Origin: Elusimicrobia bacterium RIFOXYA2_FULL_39_19
GTDB lineage: Bacteria; Elusimicrobiota; Endomicrobiia; CG1-02-37-114; XYA2-FULL-39-19
Length of the DNA stretch: 64,000 nt
NCBI GenBank assembly: GCA_001800285.1
Contig: MGVC01000078.1
Coordinates: forward strand, 1-64,000
Direction: 5' to 3'
Numbering within the stretch: the stretch's first letter is position 1; the number at the start of each line of letters is the position of its first letter. This document shows, in pieces, positions 1-10,171 of the stretch. The translations under genes were made by a program, and so were the position numbers. The notes under the pieces are model-generated. The model saw only the letters and a program-made list of their open reading frames with translations, was not told the origin of the DNA and searched no databases.

Positions 1-493
1 CTATTGACTGCCCACTGCCCATTTCCTTGCGTAACTGGTTCCCACTTCCATCATACAGGTAATCCGTAGTTATATTTTCAGGGTTTACCGCGCCAATACC
101 GCTTCTTAAACTCACCGTTCCTGTTGAACCGGAAACATTAAAACCCGGATCAGAAATTTTATTACCACCCTGCGCCATAGACTGGGTAACCACATTCTGG
201 ATTAACTCATTTGCATTATTATACTGATAGTTTATGCTTCCATAAGTATCAACCATAGTAAGCCGGTTACCCACGTTATCATAAGTGTAGCTTTGTGTTG
301 TATTATCAGGGAATGTCACCCCTGTAAGCTGATAGAGCTTATCATAAGTATACCCTGTTTCCCCGTAACTATCAACCACATTAGTTCTGTTCCCTACAGA
401 GTCATACTCCGTTTTTCTCTTTTTTTTACTTTTAGACAAAATCCTACAATTCTGCGCAAACGCTTGCGCAACGGCATAAATAAAAAACGACAC
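1..493 (-). pseudogene. RHS/YD-repeat protein fragment, running off the left window edge; 5' end appears truncated
   Basis: Minus-strand frame is open and reads ...EYDSVGNRTNVVDSYGETGYTYDKLYQLTGVTFPDNTTQSYTYDNVGNRLTMVDTYGSINYQYNNANELIQ..., with classic YD repeats. It is not in the ORF track. The only nearby start is a GTG at 491-493, inside a terminator-like hairpin. Confidence 0.75.
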
Positions 494-509
494 CCTTCTT
501 TTGTCGTTT
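485..509. terminator. Hairpin AAACGACA-N9-TGTCGTTT
   Basis: Perfect 8-bp inverted repeat, T-rich on the minus strand after the stem. Confidence 0.5.
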
Positions 510-752
510 AATGGTAATATGTTAAATAACTAATTGCTTCATCAGTTTAAAAATCATTTTAATACTTTTTCGAATATTTTCGCGGGTCATAAATTTTGTT
601 ATAAAATATCTTGTCTGCTGATTTTATAATACATATCCTACACTTTGTCAACTATTTATGATTATTTTTTTATGAATATAATTATTCACTTTATTCAACT
701 CGTCCGATTCCAGCATTCGCTCCGGCGTATACTATAGTCCGATTTCATTGGG

Positions 753-1481
753 TTATTTTTTAATCCTTAATTTACCAGGTGTTTGATTAAAATGTTTTAT
801 AAATAGCCTATGGAAGGTGTCTTTGCTTTTAAAACCAATTCTTTTTGATATCTGCTCTATGCTTTGATTGGTTGATTTTAGCAAATGCTTTCCTATTAAC
901 ATGCGGTAAGTGTTAATGTACTCCTGTATTGTTTTCCCTGTTTGCAATATAAATATGCTTTTTATTTCAGCTTCTTTCATTTGAAAATGGACTGCTATGT
1001 CCCTGCAGGTTATTTTCTGTGTAAACCTTTCCTTTATGTACCCTATAATGTCATTTAATACTTTTCTTTCTCTTTCGCTTAAAGTAACGGCACTGGGATT
1101 TATTTTCTTTAATTCCACTTGATGCTCACCTAATATCTCGTTAACTAATTTTACTAATTCATCTACATCAAACAACTTACTTAAATAATAAACATTCTTT
1201 AATTTGCTTATATCACTGACAATCTTTTCAGTACCGTATGCCGTCATAAAAACAACAGGGAGATTTTGTTGTTTTTGTTTTAATTCCTTTAAATAGTCCA
1301 GTCCGTTTTTACCAGGCAATGAATAATCAAGCATCAATAAATCAATTACATTGTTTTTTAACTCTCTGTTTGCATTAACTGTATTTGATACCATAATTAC
1401 ATTGTAAGTATCTTCAAATACAGTTTTTATTGCTAACTGAATACTTGCTTCATCATCTACTACTAAAATAGTTTTATTCAT
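753..1481 (-). CDS. Response regulator: REC domain plus AraC-type HTH output domain
   Basis: ILVVDDEASIQ...LLMLDYSLPGKNGLDYL receiver; C-terminal IEQISKRIGFKSKDTFHRLFIKHFNQTPGKLR AraC signature. Confidence 0.85.
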   Translation of the reverse strand: MNKTILVVDDEASIQLAIKTVFEDTYNVIMVSNTVNANRELKNNVIDLLMLDYSLPGKNGLDYLKELKQKQQNLPVVFMTAYGTEKIVSDISKLKNVYYLSKLFDVDELVKLVNEILGEHQVELKKINPSAVTLSERERKVLNDIIGYIKERFTQKITCRDIAVHFQMKEAEIKSIFILQTGKTIQEYINTYRMLIGKHLLKSTNQSIEQISKRIGFKSKDTFHRLFIKHFNQTPGKLRIKK

Positions 1482-1523
1482 AATGAATTTATCAACTATT
1501 TTTTTAAAAAACGTTAACTATTT

Positions 1524-2708
1524 CTACAGTTCTTTTACTACAATTGCTGAATCGCCGGTTACGGGGCATTTGGTTTCACAAATACCGCAGCCTACGCATA
1601 ATGTTTTGTCTACATACGGTTTTTTTATGTTATCTATATCAATTTCCAGTTTTATGGCTTTATCCGGAATAGGGCAATGTTCTTCACAGACAAAACAATT
1701 TGTCTTTTCTGCCCACGGTAAACATACCCTTTTATTTATTTCTGCTAACCCTATTTTACATTTCTTTCTTTCATCTATCGGATAATTTGGTATAGCACCG
1801 GTAGGGCATACCTGCCCGCAAAGGTTGCAGTTATATTCACACCAGCCAAGGCGCATTTTAAATACCGGAGAATATATGCCCTCAGCACCTGTTTCAAATA
1901 TTGCCGGGTATAGTGCTTTGTTCGGGCATACTTTCCAGCATTCTCCGCATCTTATGCATTTTCTTAGAAAGTCTTTCTTGTCAGCGCCCGGCGGCCTTAA
2001 TGCCGGAATAAAAGGATTTCTATTTTTTATGCTTTTTATTACAGGTAAAACAAATACAGCCCCTGCCAGGCTCAAAAGCACAGACCTTTTTGATAATGAT
2101 AAATTCTCATAATGAAGTTTTTTTTCTTTTACTTTCAGCTTTGCAGTCAATGAGTATATGGCGCCCAGCGGGCATATGCCGTTGCACCAGGCACGTTTGC
2201 CAAACAGATTTAATAGCATCAACAATACAAAAAATATTATTGCTGTTGCCCTATATATTTCAGAGTATTGGTTTTTTTCAACAAAAAATACTGATAAGGT
2301 TCTAATTAATATGGAATTTGGGTCAAACAGCCATGTAAACTGCAGGGTAAGCAATGATGAGGCGGTAACAAATATTAAAACATAATATTTCAAGTTAGGC
2401 GGAATAAGCCTTTTTTTTCTTAATGACGTGTAATCAAACAGAGTTCCCAGCGGACAGACCCACCAGCAGTAAAACCTGCCAAGAAAAAGTGATAGAATGA
2501 TAATAATAAGCGACAGCAGGCAAATATGTGCAATTGTACGGGATGCAATAGAGGCGTTTAAAAATACCAGCGGGTCAAATCTGAAGAAAAGGTTTACCGG
2601 ATATTTCAAAAGATCTTCACCATTATATCCTGTTTGAATAAACAAGAATATAAAAAGGAAAAGAAAAATAAACTGGCTTAGTAATTTAAATATTTGTTTC
2701 CTGAACAT
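1524..2708 (-). CDS. Membrane 4Fe-4S polyferredoxin (NapH/YccM-like)
   Basis: Several TM segments, CPLG motifs and CxxCxxCxxxCP ferredoxin motifs. Confidence 0.8.
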   Translation of the reverse strand: MFRKQIFKLLSQFIFLFLFIFLFIQTGYNGEDLLKYPVNLFFRFDPLVFLNASIASRTIAHICLLSLIIIILSLFLGRFYCWWVCPLGTLFDYTSLRKKRLIPPNLKYYVLIFVTASSLLTLQFTWLFDPNSILIRTLSVFFVEKNQYSEIYRATAIIFFVLLMLLNLFGKRAWCNGICPLGAIYSLTAKLKVKEKKLHYENLSLSKRSVLLSLAGAVFVLPVIKSIKNRNPFIPALRPPGADKKDFLRKCIRCGECWKVCPNKALYPAIFETGAEGIYSPVFKMRLGWCEYNCNLCGQVCPTGAIPNYPIDERKKCKIGLAEINKRVCLPWAEKTNCFVCEEHCPIPDKAIKLEIDIDNIKKPYVDKTLCVGCGICETKCPVTGDSAIVVKEL

Positions 2709-3639
2709 TAAGTTTCTTAAGGTTTATTTCCCCCAATTTTTGTTCAAAAGCATAGCGTATATAAGTTACATCATCCGGTGTTTTGTTAAATAATCTGGTA
2801 GTATAAGCATCACAGGCAACAGGGTCTACTGAAGCAATTATAGTGTTTTTTTCCTGTACATCCGCCAGATTTCCGCCTGTAGGACCGTGTCTAAGCAGTA
2901 TTCTTGTAGCATCCATAACTATAAGTTTAGGTACTACTACTTTAGCTATATCCGCTATCCACTGGTCAATATCTGCCGCATGAAATTTGCCCCTGTTACC
3001 GCCGACTACACCCATCAAGTTTTTCATAGAAAGCGTAAGTTCTGTTGAACCGTGCTGTTTTGCAATAGGTACGTTTATAAAACAATCACAGGCAAGTACA
3101 TCTTTATGAATAGGCCAGTCTTCAAGGTCCATACCGTTTATTTTTGTGTTTATATAATCAGATTCATTTTCAGCATATTGCACTATGGCGCCTGCATCTT
3201 TTGCTGCTTTTTCAATACCTGAATTTGCATAACATCTTTTAGCATTGTGGCAGGTTCTGTCAAACACTTTTACTTCTTTTGCGCCTGCTTCTAAAGCCAT
3301 TTTTACAAGAGTGGCTACTACGATAGGATTTGTAGTTGCTGCCTGCTCCGGATTTCTGTCCCAGCCGATATTTGGTTTCACTACTACTTTGTCGCCATTT
3401 TTTACAAATTTATCCATTCCGCCAAGCATTTCTACCGCAGCCCGGGTATTTTTTTCCGGGTCTTTTGAATGGATGACGGCAATATCAGGTATTTTTTTTA
3501 TTGTTTTTGCTTTTACTGGTTTTTTGTTTTGGGAAAACAAACTGGTTTTTAAGAATGCTGTTAATAAGGAACCCGACGCAAGTGCCAGGCCAAGCTTTAC
3601 GCCTTTTGATAAAAATTCTCTTCTTGTAATTTTTGACAT
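2686..3639 (-). CDS. DUF362 family protein with Tat-like signal
   Basis: N-terminal RREFLSKGVKLGLALASG; VVKPNIGWDRNPEQAATTNP; MKNLMGVVGGNRGKFHA. Confidence 0.8.
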   Translation of the reverse strand: MSKITRREFLSKGVKLGLALASGSLLTAFLKTSLFSQNKKPVKAKTIKKIPDIAVIHSKDPEKNTRAAVEMLGGMDKFVKNGDKVVVKPNIGWDRNPEQAATTNPIVVATLVKMALEAGAKEVKVFDRTCHNAKRCYANSGIEKAAKDAGAIVQYAENESDYINTKINGMDLEDWPIHKDVLACDCFINVPIAKQHGSTELTLSMKNLMGVVGGNRGKFHAADIDQWIADIAKVVVPKLIVMDATRILLRHGPTGGNLADVQEKNTIIASVDPVACDAYTTRLFNKTPDDVTYIRYAFEQKLGEINLKKLNVQETNI

Positions 3640-3670
3640 TTTTCCCCCTATAATAAAACTCTTAAATGCT

Positions 3671-3764
3671 AAACTAAAATAATCAGTGATTAGGTGGATA
3701 AGTGGTTAGGTGTTTTGCTAAATCTTTAACTAATCACATAAAGACTTAATCACTTTTTTAGTTT
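3671..3764. repeat. Dispersed intergenic inverted repeat, copy 1
   Basis: Outer arms AAACTAAAA/TTTTAGTTT, inner AGTGATTA/TAATCACT and GTGGTTAG/CTAATCAC; contains GTGATTAGGTGGATAAGTGGTTAGGTG. Confidence 0.7.
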
Positions 3765-3801
3765 AAATTTCAACCTTTAGCGTTTATAGTTTAGAATTAT
3801 A

Positions 3802-5799
3802 CTACCGCCACGGATAAAATTCTTTTTCATGTTCCGGATTATAAACCTGTTTTTCAGGCTTTGGCGCGCTTATCTTCATGCCGATATTAAAAAAGTATTC
3901 TTCTACTTCTCCAATTTTGTTATAAGTAGCGCTGGTTTCCCAGCAATGTAAATCTCTGTATACTTTTACGCTTTGTTCCATTATTTTGGTTTCCCGGCCA
4001 AACATTCCCATAACGCTTAAAATTAACTGCCACTTGTTTGTAGGCCAAAAACTGACCGAACTTCTTAACTGGACGCCTGTAGTGCTTGTTTCAATGTAAT
4101 AATACCCAAAACTTAGATTTGTTTTGCCGTTTGGCGTAAACTTAAGTTCAGTCTGAAAAGAAACTGTTGTTGAATATTCTATATTGTACTGATGGTTAAC
4201 ATACACATTAAGGTACCTGTTTATAGGAGTTCCCACTTCTGAAACCAGGGCTGAAACCCGTGATATATTATTCCTGAAAGTGTAGTTTCTGTATTCTCTT
4301 AAATCATAGTTTGTGCTCATGCGGAAATACTGATTGCTTTTTTGTGAAATATAGAATATGCCCCGCAGGCTGTTATTTTCTATTCCATAATCAATAGCAG
4401 GCTCATCAATATCTGAACTGTTTATTTTTGTTCTGTTTTTATAATAATGTATCAAATCTATGTGCGTAAACCAGTTTATACGCTGGCGTACTGATAATTC
4501 AGTGTACTTATTAGTCCAAAAATCATTCTGGCCGTTTAATTCATACCAGTTTTCAATAATACCCGCTTTGGGTGTTATTGTAGTTCTGATAGATACTGGA
4601 AACTGCCTCATAATAAACAGGTCACTTGAAGAATTCCAGGTAGTAGTAGCTAAAACACGGGTATAGGTCCTGTAAAGGGTAGTGTTAAACCCATAATAAA
4701 AAGGCAGATACTTCGGCCTTATAGTAAATATTGTAAAGTTAACTCTGGGTAAGGTGTAATTATCTGTAACAAAACCGTTGCTTGCCAGGTCAAAAACATC
4801 TGTTTTGTCAAAAGATATCTGAAGATTTGTTTTACTTGTTTGTTTGGTAAATGAAATATCTGATTTTGACTGCCTGTTTAACCTGTTCCAACTTTCTGTA
4901 AAGTAATATCTGTTAAAATCCTCATCGCTTAAGTAGTTCATATTGCCCTGCAAAGACCAGGTTTTAGACAGTTTCTGCCAGTGCGATGCCTTGGCAGTAT
5001 ATCTTTCTTTCTGTGCCTTTTCTTCTTTTATATGATAAAGGTAAATTGTGCCTTTATGTTTTGACGGCACATTGTAATTAAATTCAACGCCTTTACCTAT
5101 GCCCTGTTCCCAAAGCACGTCCAGGTATAATTTTGTGTAGGTATACTTTGATGTTGCTCTGCCGAATACTGTTTTAATTTGTATGCCGTCCCGTGTGTTA
5201 TAACCGGGGTATATTTCCATTGAATTCCCTGTATTCTTCAATGCATAATAAAATGAAGGATAATAAAAAACAGGTATATCATGTATCTTCAAAACTGCTT
5301 TTTTGCCTTTAATGTATTCTCCGGGTTTTATTTCAGCATTTTTTACAGAAACGTAATAATGAGGATTTTGTAATATACAGGTTGTCAGCCTTGATTTTTC
5401 CAGGTTAAGCATTTCTTTGGTTCTGTAGGTTTTTTCACTATTAAATCCCCATGGATAAAAATACCCGTAAGCATTTTCAACATAACCGGTGCTGGAATTA
5501 AAATCATATACGCTTCTATCACCCATTAACAGAGAATCCTTATCCTGTAAAGTTACCGACCCCTGGGCTATTGCGTACCCCTTTTTCAGGTCAATATTTA
5601 TTTTCTGGCCTTTCATTTTAAAATTTCCGGAAGTTATTTCTACATCAACTTCTGCAAATATTTTATTGTTGTCTTCTTCATAGGTAAGTTTCTGGGCTTT
5701 TATTTCTATGGGTTCTGCCGCATAAAGGGCAGCCAGCAGGCTGGCTGCTGGTATAAAGAAGCTGATTTTTGCAATAATTATTTTTAGCTTATTTGACAT
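3802..5799 (-). CDS. lptD: LPS-assembly protein LptD (OstA family)
   Basis: N-terminal OstA-like IEIKAQKLTYEEDNNKIFAEVDVEITSGNFKMKGQKINIDLKKGYAIAQGSVTL, then beta-barrel-like C-terminus. Confidence 0.8.
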   Translation of the reverse strand: MSNKLKIIIAKISFFIPAASLLAALYAAEPIEIKAQKLTYEEDNNKIFAEVDVEITSGNFKMKGQKINIDLKKGYAIAQGSVTLQDKDSLLMGDRSVYDFNSSTGYVENAYGYFYPWGFNSEKTYRTKEMLNLEKSRLTTCILQNPHYYVSVKNAEIKPGEYIKGKKAVLKIHDIPVFYYPSFYYALKNTGNSMEIYPGYNTRDGIQIKTVFGRATSKYTYTKLYLDVLWEQGIGKGVEFNYNVPSKHKGTIYLYHIKEEKAQKERYTAKASHWQKLSKTWSLQGNMNYLSDEDFNRYYFTESWNRLNRQSKSDISFTKQTSKTNLQISFDKTDVFDLASNGFVTDNYTLPRVNFTIFTIRPKYLPFYYGFNTTLYRTYTRVLATTTWNSSSDLFIMRQFPVSIRTTITPKAGIIENWYELNGQNDFWTNKYTELSVRQRINWFTHIDLIHYYKNRTKINSSDIDEPAIDYGIENNSLRGIFYISQKSNQYFRMSTNYDLREYRNYTFRNNISRVSALVSEVGTPINRYLNVYVNHQYNIEYSTTVSFQTELKFTPNGKTNLSFGYYYIETSTTGVQLRSSVSFWPTNKWQLILSVMGMFGRETKIMEQSVKVYRDLHCWETSATYNKIGEVEEYFFNIGMKISAPKPEKQVYNPEHEKEFYPWR

Positions 5800-7120
5800 C
5801 AGTTTTTCCCAAATATTCCAGTACTTCTGCGCAGAAGTACAAGGAGCCCGTAAAAATTACAATTTTGTGATTTTCTACTGCCTCAAAAACCTTTTTTAAG
5901 CCCTCTACCGTAGAAACCTTAATCTCCGGCGCATTTTTTTTCAATATATTATACAAAATATTTGTATCTACAGCCCTTTTATTTGAAGTTTTATAAAGGA
6001 TTATACGTTTTGTAATTATTGAAAGCAATGCCATCATATCAAAATACTTCTTTTCTTTCATCACCGCTGTTACTACTGCAGGCTTTTGGTAAAGATATGG
6101 AGAGGTTTTTAGTGCAAGGATTAGCGCTCTAAGCCCATTAGGGTTATGTGCGCCGTCAATTATAATAGTTTGGTTTTTACCTGAAGTGCTTTTGCGTTTA
6201 ATTACCTGCAGCCTTGCGGGCCAGAAAACTTTACTGAATGCTTTTCTGATATACGCCTCGTTTACTCTTTTAAACTGATTCTTCAATACATCTAATGTTT
6301 TTAACGCTAATCCGGCATTTATCAGTTGATGCGCACCCATAATAGATATTTCAATGTTTTTAATAAGTGTTTTATTCTTTATATCAATATAATTAAATTG
6401 CTGAGTGTTTTTTTCCCAGTCTTCTTTTAATAAAAGACATCCGAATTCATGGCCCGAAACATATATTTTTGCTTTTTGTTTTCCAGCTTCCTGTTTAAGA
6501 ACGTTTTGTACTTCCTGTATTTGCATTGACGATACAACGCAAATAGAAGGTTTTATTATTCCCGCCTTTTCCTTTGCAATTGCTTTTATATTGTTGCCCA
6601 ATAATTCCATATGGTCATAATCTATGGTAGTTATTACGCTGACAAGAGGTTTTTCAACTGTGTTTGTGGCATCAAATCTCCCGCCAAGGCCGACTTCAAT
6701 AACGGCTATATCGACTTTCTGTAATTCAAAGTATTTGAAAGCAATAAGGGTAATAAGTTCAAAATAGGTCAGAGGGCAGACATTGATATTTTTGTAAGCC
6801 GGGTTTTCTTTAAGAAAAGATTTAATTACTGTACAGGTTTCAGCATCTTTTATGAAATTATTGTTTACTCTGATGCGTTCATTGTATTTAAGCAGGTGAG
6901 GTGACGTGTAAAGTGCGGTTTTGTAGCCGGATTGCTTTAAAACTTCAAAAAGCAGACGGGCAGTGGAGCCTTTGCCGTTTGTTCCCGCAATGTGTATTAC
7001 CGGGTATTGGTTCTGGGGATTACCGAAGTTTTTTAAAGCCGCGGCAATATTTGTGAGGCTGGGGTTTAGGCTTGAGTACTCTTTTGAGGCTAATTTATTA
7101 AGCCACTTTATATAATTCAT
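5789..7120 (-). CDS. folC: Folylpolyglutamate/dihydrofolate synthase
   Basis: IHIAGTNGKGSTARLL; YTSPHLLKYNERIRVN; IIIDGAHNPNGLRAL. Confidence 0.93.
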   Translation of the reverse strand: MNYIKWLNKLASKEYSSLNPSLTNIAAALKNFGNPQNQYPVIHIAGTNGKGSTARLLFEVLKQSGYKTALYTSPHLLKYNERIRVNNNFIKDAETCTVIKSFLKENPAYKNINVCPLTYFELITLIAFKYFELQKVDIAVIEVGLGGRFDATNTVEKPLVSVITTIDYDHMELLGNNIKAIAKEKAGIIKPSICVVSSMQIQEVQNVLKQEAGKQKAKIYVSGHEFGCLLLKEDWEKNTQQFNYIDIKNKTLIKNIEISIMGAHQLINAGLALKTLDVLKNQFKRVNEAYIRKAFSKVFWPARLQVIKRKSTSGKNQTIIIDGAHNPNGLRALILALKTSPYLYQKPAVVTAVMKEKKYFDMMALLSIITKRIILYKTSNKRAVDTNILYNILKKNAPEIKVSTVEGLKKVFEAVENHKIVIFTGSLYFCAEVLEYLGKTDVK

Positions 7121-8001
7121 TTATTGGCAGCTTTTGTATAATCAAGAAACGTAAGCAGTTTGTTTAGTGTACTTTTCATTTCTTTGCGCGTCACAATAAT
7201 ATCTATCATTCCGTGGTTCTGTACGAATTCAGAAAGCTGGAAACCTGCCGGCAGTTTTTCCCTGATAGTCTGCTCAATAACTCTGGGACCCGCAAACCCG
7301 ATAAGGGCTTTGGGCTCTGCCATATTTATATCTCCCAGCATAGCAAAAGACGCTGTTACGCCGCCAGTTGTAGGGTCTACCATTATGGAAATAAACGGCA
7401 ATCCTGCTTTTGAGAGTTCTGCAAGAGCCGCTGATGTTTTGGCCATCTGCATAAGAGAGAATATGCCTTCCTGCATTCTGGCTCCGCCGCTGGCTGAAAC
7501 AATAATTACCGGGCATTCTTTCTTTATGGCTTTTTCTACCGCGCGGGTTATTTTTTCCCCGCATACAGAACCCATACTGCCGCCCATAAAATCAAAATCC
7601 AGCACGCAGATAACTATTTTATGTTCTCCCAGCATTGCTTCACCGGAAACCAGGCATTCGTTCATACTCATTTTTTTTCTGGCGCCCTCATATCTTTTGG
7701 TGTAATCAGGGAAATTAAGCCTGTTTACGGACTTCATTTCTACATCGTATTCTTTGAAACTTTCCGGCTCTGTCAGCAGGCTTATTCTTTCTCTGGCTGT
7801 CATTCTGAAGTAATAGCCGCACTTAGGGCAGATTTTTGCATTGGCAATGAGTTCTTTGGTGTAAATTATATGTTCACAAGGCTTGCATTTTACCCATAAA
7901 CCATGCGGAGCTGCTGCCGGTTTTTCTGCCGGCTTTACAGCCGGCGCACTTTCCGGAGTTGTTTCCTTTACTTTTTTTAATGAGCTGTCTTTTTTAGGCA
8001 T
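7117..8001 (-). CDS. accD: Acetyl-CoA carboxylase carboxyltransferase beta subunit
   Basis: Zinc ribbon CKPC..CPKC; GGARMQEG; MVDPTTGGVTASFAMLGD. Confidence 0.95.
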   Translation of the reverse strand: MPKKDSSLKKVKETTPESAPAVKPAEKPAAAPHGLWVKCKPCEHIIYTKELIANAKICPKCGYYFRMTARERISLLTEPESFKEYDVEMKSVNRLNFPDYTKRYEGARKKMSMNECLVSGEAMLGEHKIVICVLDFDFMGGSMGSVCGEKITRAVEKAIKKECPVIIVSASGGARMQEGIFSLMQMAKTSAALAELSKAGLPFISIMVDPTTGGVTASFAMLGDINMAEPKALIGFAGPRVIEQTIREKLPAGFQLSEFVQNHGMIDIIVTRKEMKSTLNKLLTFLDYTKAANK

Positions 8002-8015
8002 ATTTCCTCCGTAAA

Positions 8016-8816
8016 TTATCTATCCAGTTCCCTGCGGAATGGCTTTATAAATTTATCAATATTTGATTTCAAAGTATTTTTGTTTGAATTTTCTATTGCT
8101 TTTATCAGCGCTGAGCCTATAATAATACCGTCAATAGATTTTTTAATTGATTTTATCTGCTGGGGGTTTGAAATACCGAAACCAAGCATAAGCGGTTTTT
8201 TTGTCTGTTTTTTCAGGCCCTTAACAAAGTTTTCTATGGAGCCGTCAAATTTGCTTCTGGGCCCGGTAACCCCTGTAAGAGAAACAATGTATACAAACCC
8301 GGTACTGCGGTTTATGATAAGTTTCTGCCTGTTTTTTACAGTAGTAGGCGCTAAAAGATAAATGACGGATATATTATACTTTCTGGCAGTTTTTTCAAAT
8401 ATTCCGGCAGATTCCGGTGTAGCGTCCGGCACTATAAGCCCTGAAACACCCGCCGTTTGTGCCGCTTTGAAAAACCTTTCTATGCCGTATTTAAAAACAG
8501 GGTTAAGATAGGTCATGATGATTACAGGCATAGCAGTTTTTTTAGTTACTTTTGAAACCAGCGTAAATATTTTGTCTGTATTCACACCTTTTAAAAGAGC
8601 TTTATGCGATGAAGCCTGGATAACAGGGCCGTCTGCAATAGGGTCGCTGAAAGGAAGGCCTATTTCTACAATGTCTGTGCCTGACTCATAGAGGTATTCA
8701 ATTATTTTTTCTGAGGTATTTAAATCCGGGTGCCCTGCTGTAATATAGCAGATAAGCGCTTTGCGGTTTGCTTTTTTTAAGGAATCTAATTTTATTTCTA
8801 AATTGTTTTTCATCAT
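8016..8816 (-). CDS. trpA: Tryptophan synthase alpha subunit
   Basis: ICYITAGHPDLNTS; DIVEIGLPFSDPIADGPVIQ; GVTGPR. Confidence 0.95.
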   Translation of the reverse strand: MMKNNLEIKLDSLKKANRKALICYITAGHPDLNTSEKIIEYLYESGTDIVEIGLPFSDPIADGPVIQASSHKALLKGVNTDKIFTLVSKVTKKTAMPVIIMTYLNPVFKYGIERFFKAAQTAGVSGLIVPDATPESAGIFEKTARKYNISVIYLLAPTTVKNRQKLIINRSTGFVYIVSLTGVTGPRSKFDGSIENFVKGLKKQTKKPLMLGFGISNPQQIKSIKKSIDGIIIGSALIKAIENSNKNTLKSNIDKFIKPFRRELDR

Positions 8817-8819
8817 AGA

Positions 8820-8891
8820 TGGTGGTTAGTGGTTATGTTGTTAGGTGGTTAGTAAAGACTTTACCAATCACTTAATCACTTATCCACTGCC
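8820..8891. repeat. Dispersed intergenic inverted repeat, copy 2
   Basis: GTGGTTAGTGGTTATGTTGTTAGGTGGTTAGT...ACCAATCACTTAATCACTTATCCAC; between trpB and trpA. Confidence 0.6.
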
Positions 8892-8909
8892 TTCATGTTG
8901 TTTAAGCGT

Positions 8910-10085
8910 TTAGAGTTGATTATTCACTATATCCAGGTCTTTATCTCCCCTGCCTGATAAACATACCACTATCACGTCATTTTTCTTAAATGCACGGGCA
9001 TTTTTTATCAGATACGCAATTGCATGCGCAGGTTCAAGGGCAGGGATAATACCTTCAATTTCTGAAAGCAGGTGAAACGCATTTAAAGCTTCTTTATCAT
9101 TTACAGCCTTATATTCGGCTCTTTTAGAATCATTATAAAATGAATGTTCCGGCCCTACTCCCGGATAATCCAGCCCTGCTGAAATAGAATGAGTCGGCAG
9201 AACCTGGCCGTATTTATCCTGCAGCAAATAGGTTTTTGTACCGTGTAATATGCCAACCGAGCCCCCGGTTATGGAAGCAGAATGTTTGTTTGTATTTACA
9301 CCCAGTCCGCCGGCTTCAACACCTACCATTTTTACTTTTTTATCATTATAAAACGGGGCAAACAAACCCATAGAGTTTGAGCCTCCGCCAACACACGCAA
9401 CAAGATAATCAGGCAGTTTTCCTTCCGCTTGCATTATTTGTTTTTTTGCTTCTTTGCCTATTATGCTTTGAAAAGTTCTTACCATCAGCGGGTATGGATG
9501 CGGGCCGATTACAGAACCGATAACGTAAAATGTATTTTCTACGTTGGTTACCCAGTCTCTCATGGCCTCATTTATAGCATCTTTTAGTGTTTTTGTGCCG
9601 GATTTTACAGGCACTACAGTTGCACCAAGCAGTTTCATTCTCTCTACATTCATAGCCTGGCGGGCCACATCTTCCTCGCCCATATACACTTCGCACTTCA
9701 TAGAAAACAAGGCCGCGGCTGTAGCGGTGGCTACCCCGTGCTGGCCGGCGCCTGTTTCAGCAATTATTCTTGTTTTGCCTATTTCTTTTGCCAGCAAAAC
9801 CTGGCCTATGGTATTGTTTATTTTATGCGAGCCGGTATGGCACACATCTTCTCTTTTAAGGTATATTTTGGGGCCTTTCAAATGTTTGGTAAGGTTTTCT
9901 GCGTAGTATAACGGGGTAGTCCTGCCAATGAAATGTTTGTGATAGTAGGCTAACTTGCTGTTAAAAGCTTTGTTTTTTAACTCTCTGGTATATACTGCGG
10001 TCAGCTCATCAAGAGCCTTAACCAGCGTTTCCGGAACAAACCTTCCGCCAAACTGCCCGAAATAACCGTTTTTTGTAGGATTCAT
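8910..10085 (-). CDS. trpB: Tryptophan synthase beta subunit
   Basis: [43 protein letters not shown]. Confidence 0.97.
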   Translation of the reverse strand: MNPTKNGYFGQFGGRFVPETLVKALDELTAVYTRELKNKAFNSKLAYYHKHFIGRTTPLYYAENLTKHLKGPKIYLKREDVCHTGSHKINNTIGQVLLAKEIGKTRIIAETGAGQHGVATATAAALFSMKCEVYMGEEDVARQAMNVERMKLLGATVVPVKSGTKTLKDAINEAMRDWVTNVENTFYVIGSVIGPHPYPLMVRTFQSIIGKEAKKQIMQAEGKLPDYLVACVGGGSNSMGLFAPFYNDKKVKMVGVEAGGLGVNTNKHSASITGGSVGILHGTKTYLLQDKYGQVLPTHSISAGLDYPGVGPEHSFYNDSKRAEYKAVNDKEALNAFHLLSEIEGIIPALEPAHAIAYLIKNARAFKKNDVIVVCLSGRGDKDLDIVNNQL

Positions 10086-10171
10086 AATAGCCTTTTATAT
10101 TCAGTAAAACTAAATATTTTTTCGTCTGATTATGATACAAAATAATGATGTTTTTGTAAAGATTTTATTAA

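Noticed and set aside
7160-7705. 181-aa plus-strand ORF
   Set aside because: Antisense to accD, whose minus-strand translation matches conserved motifs; no independent coding signature.
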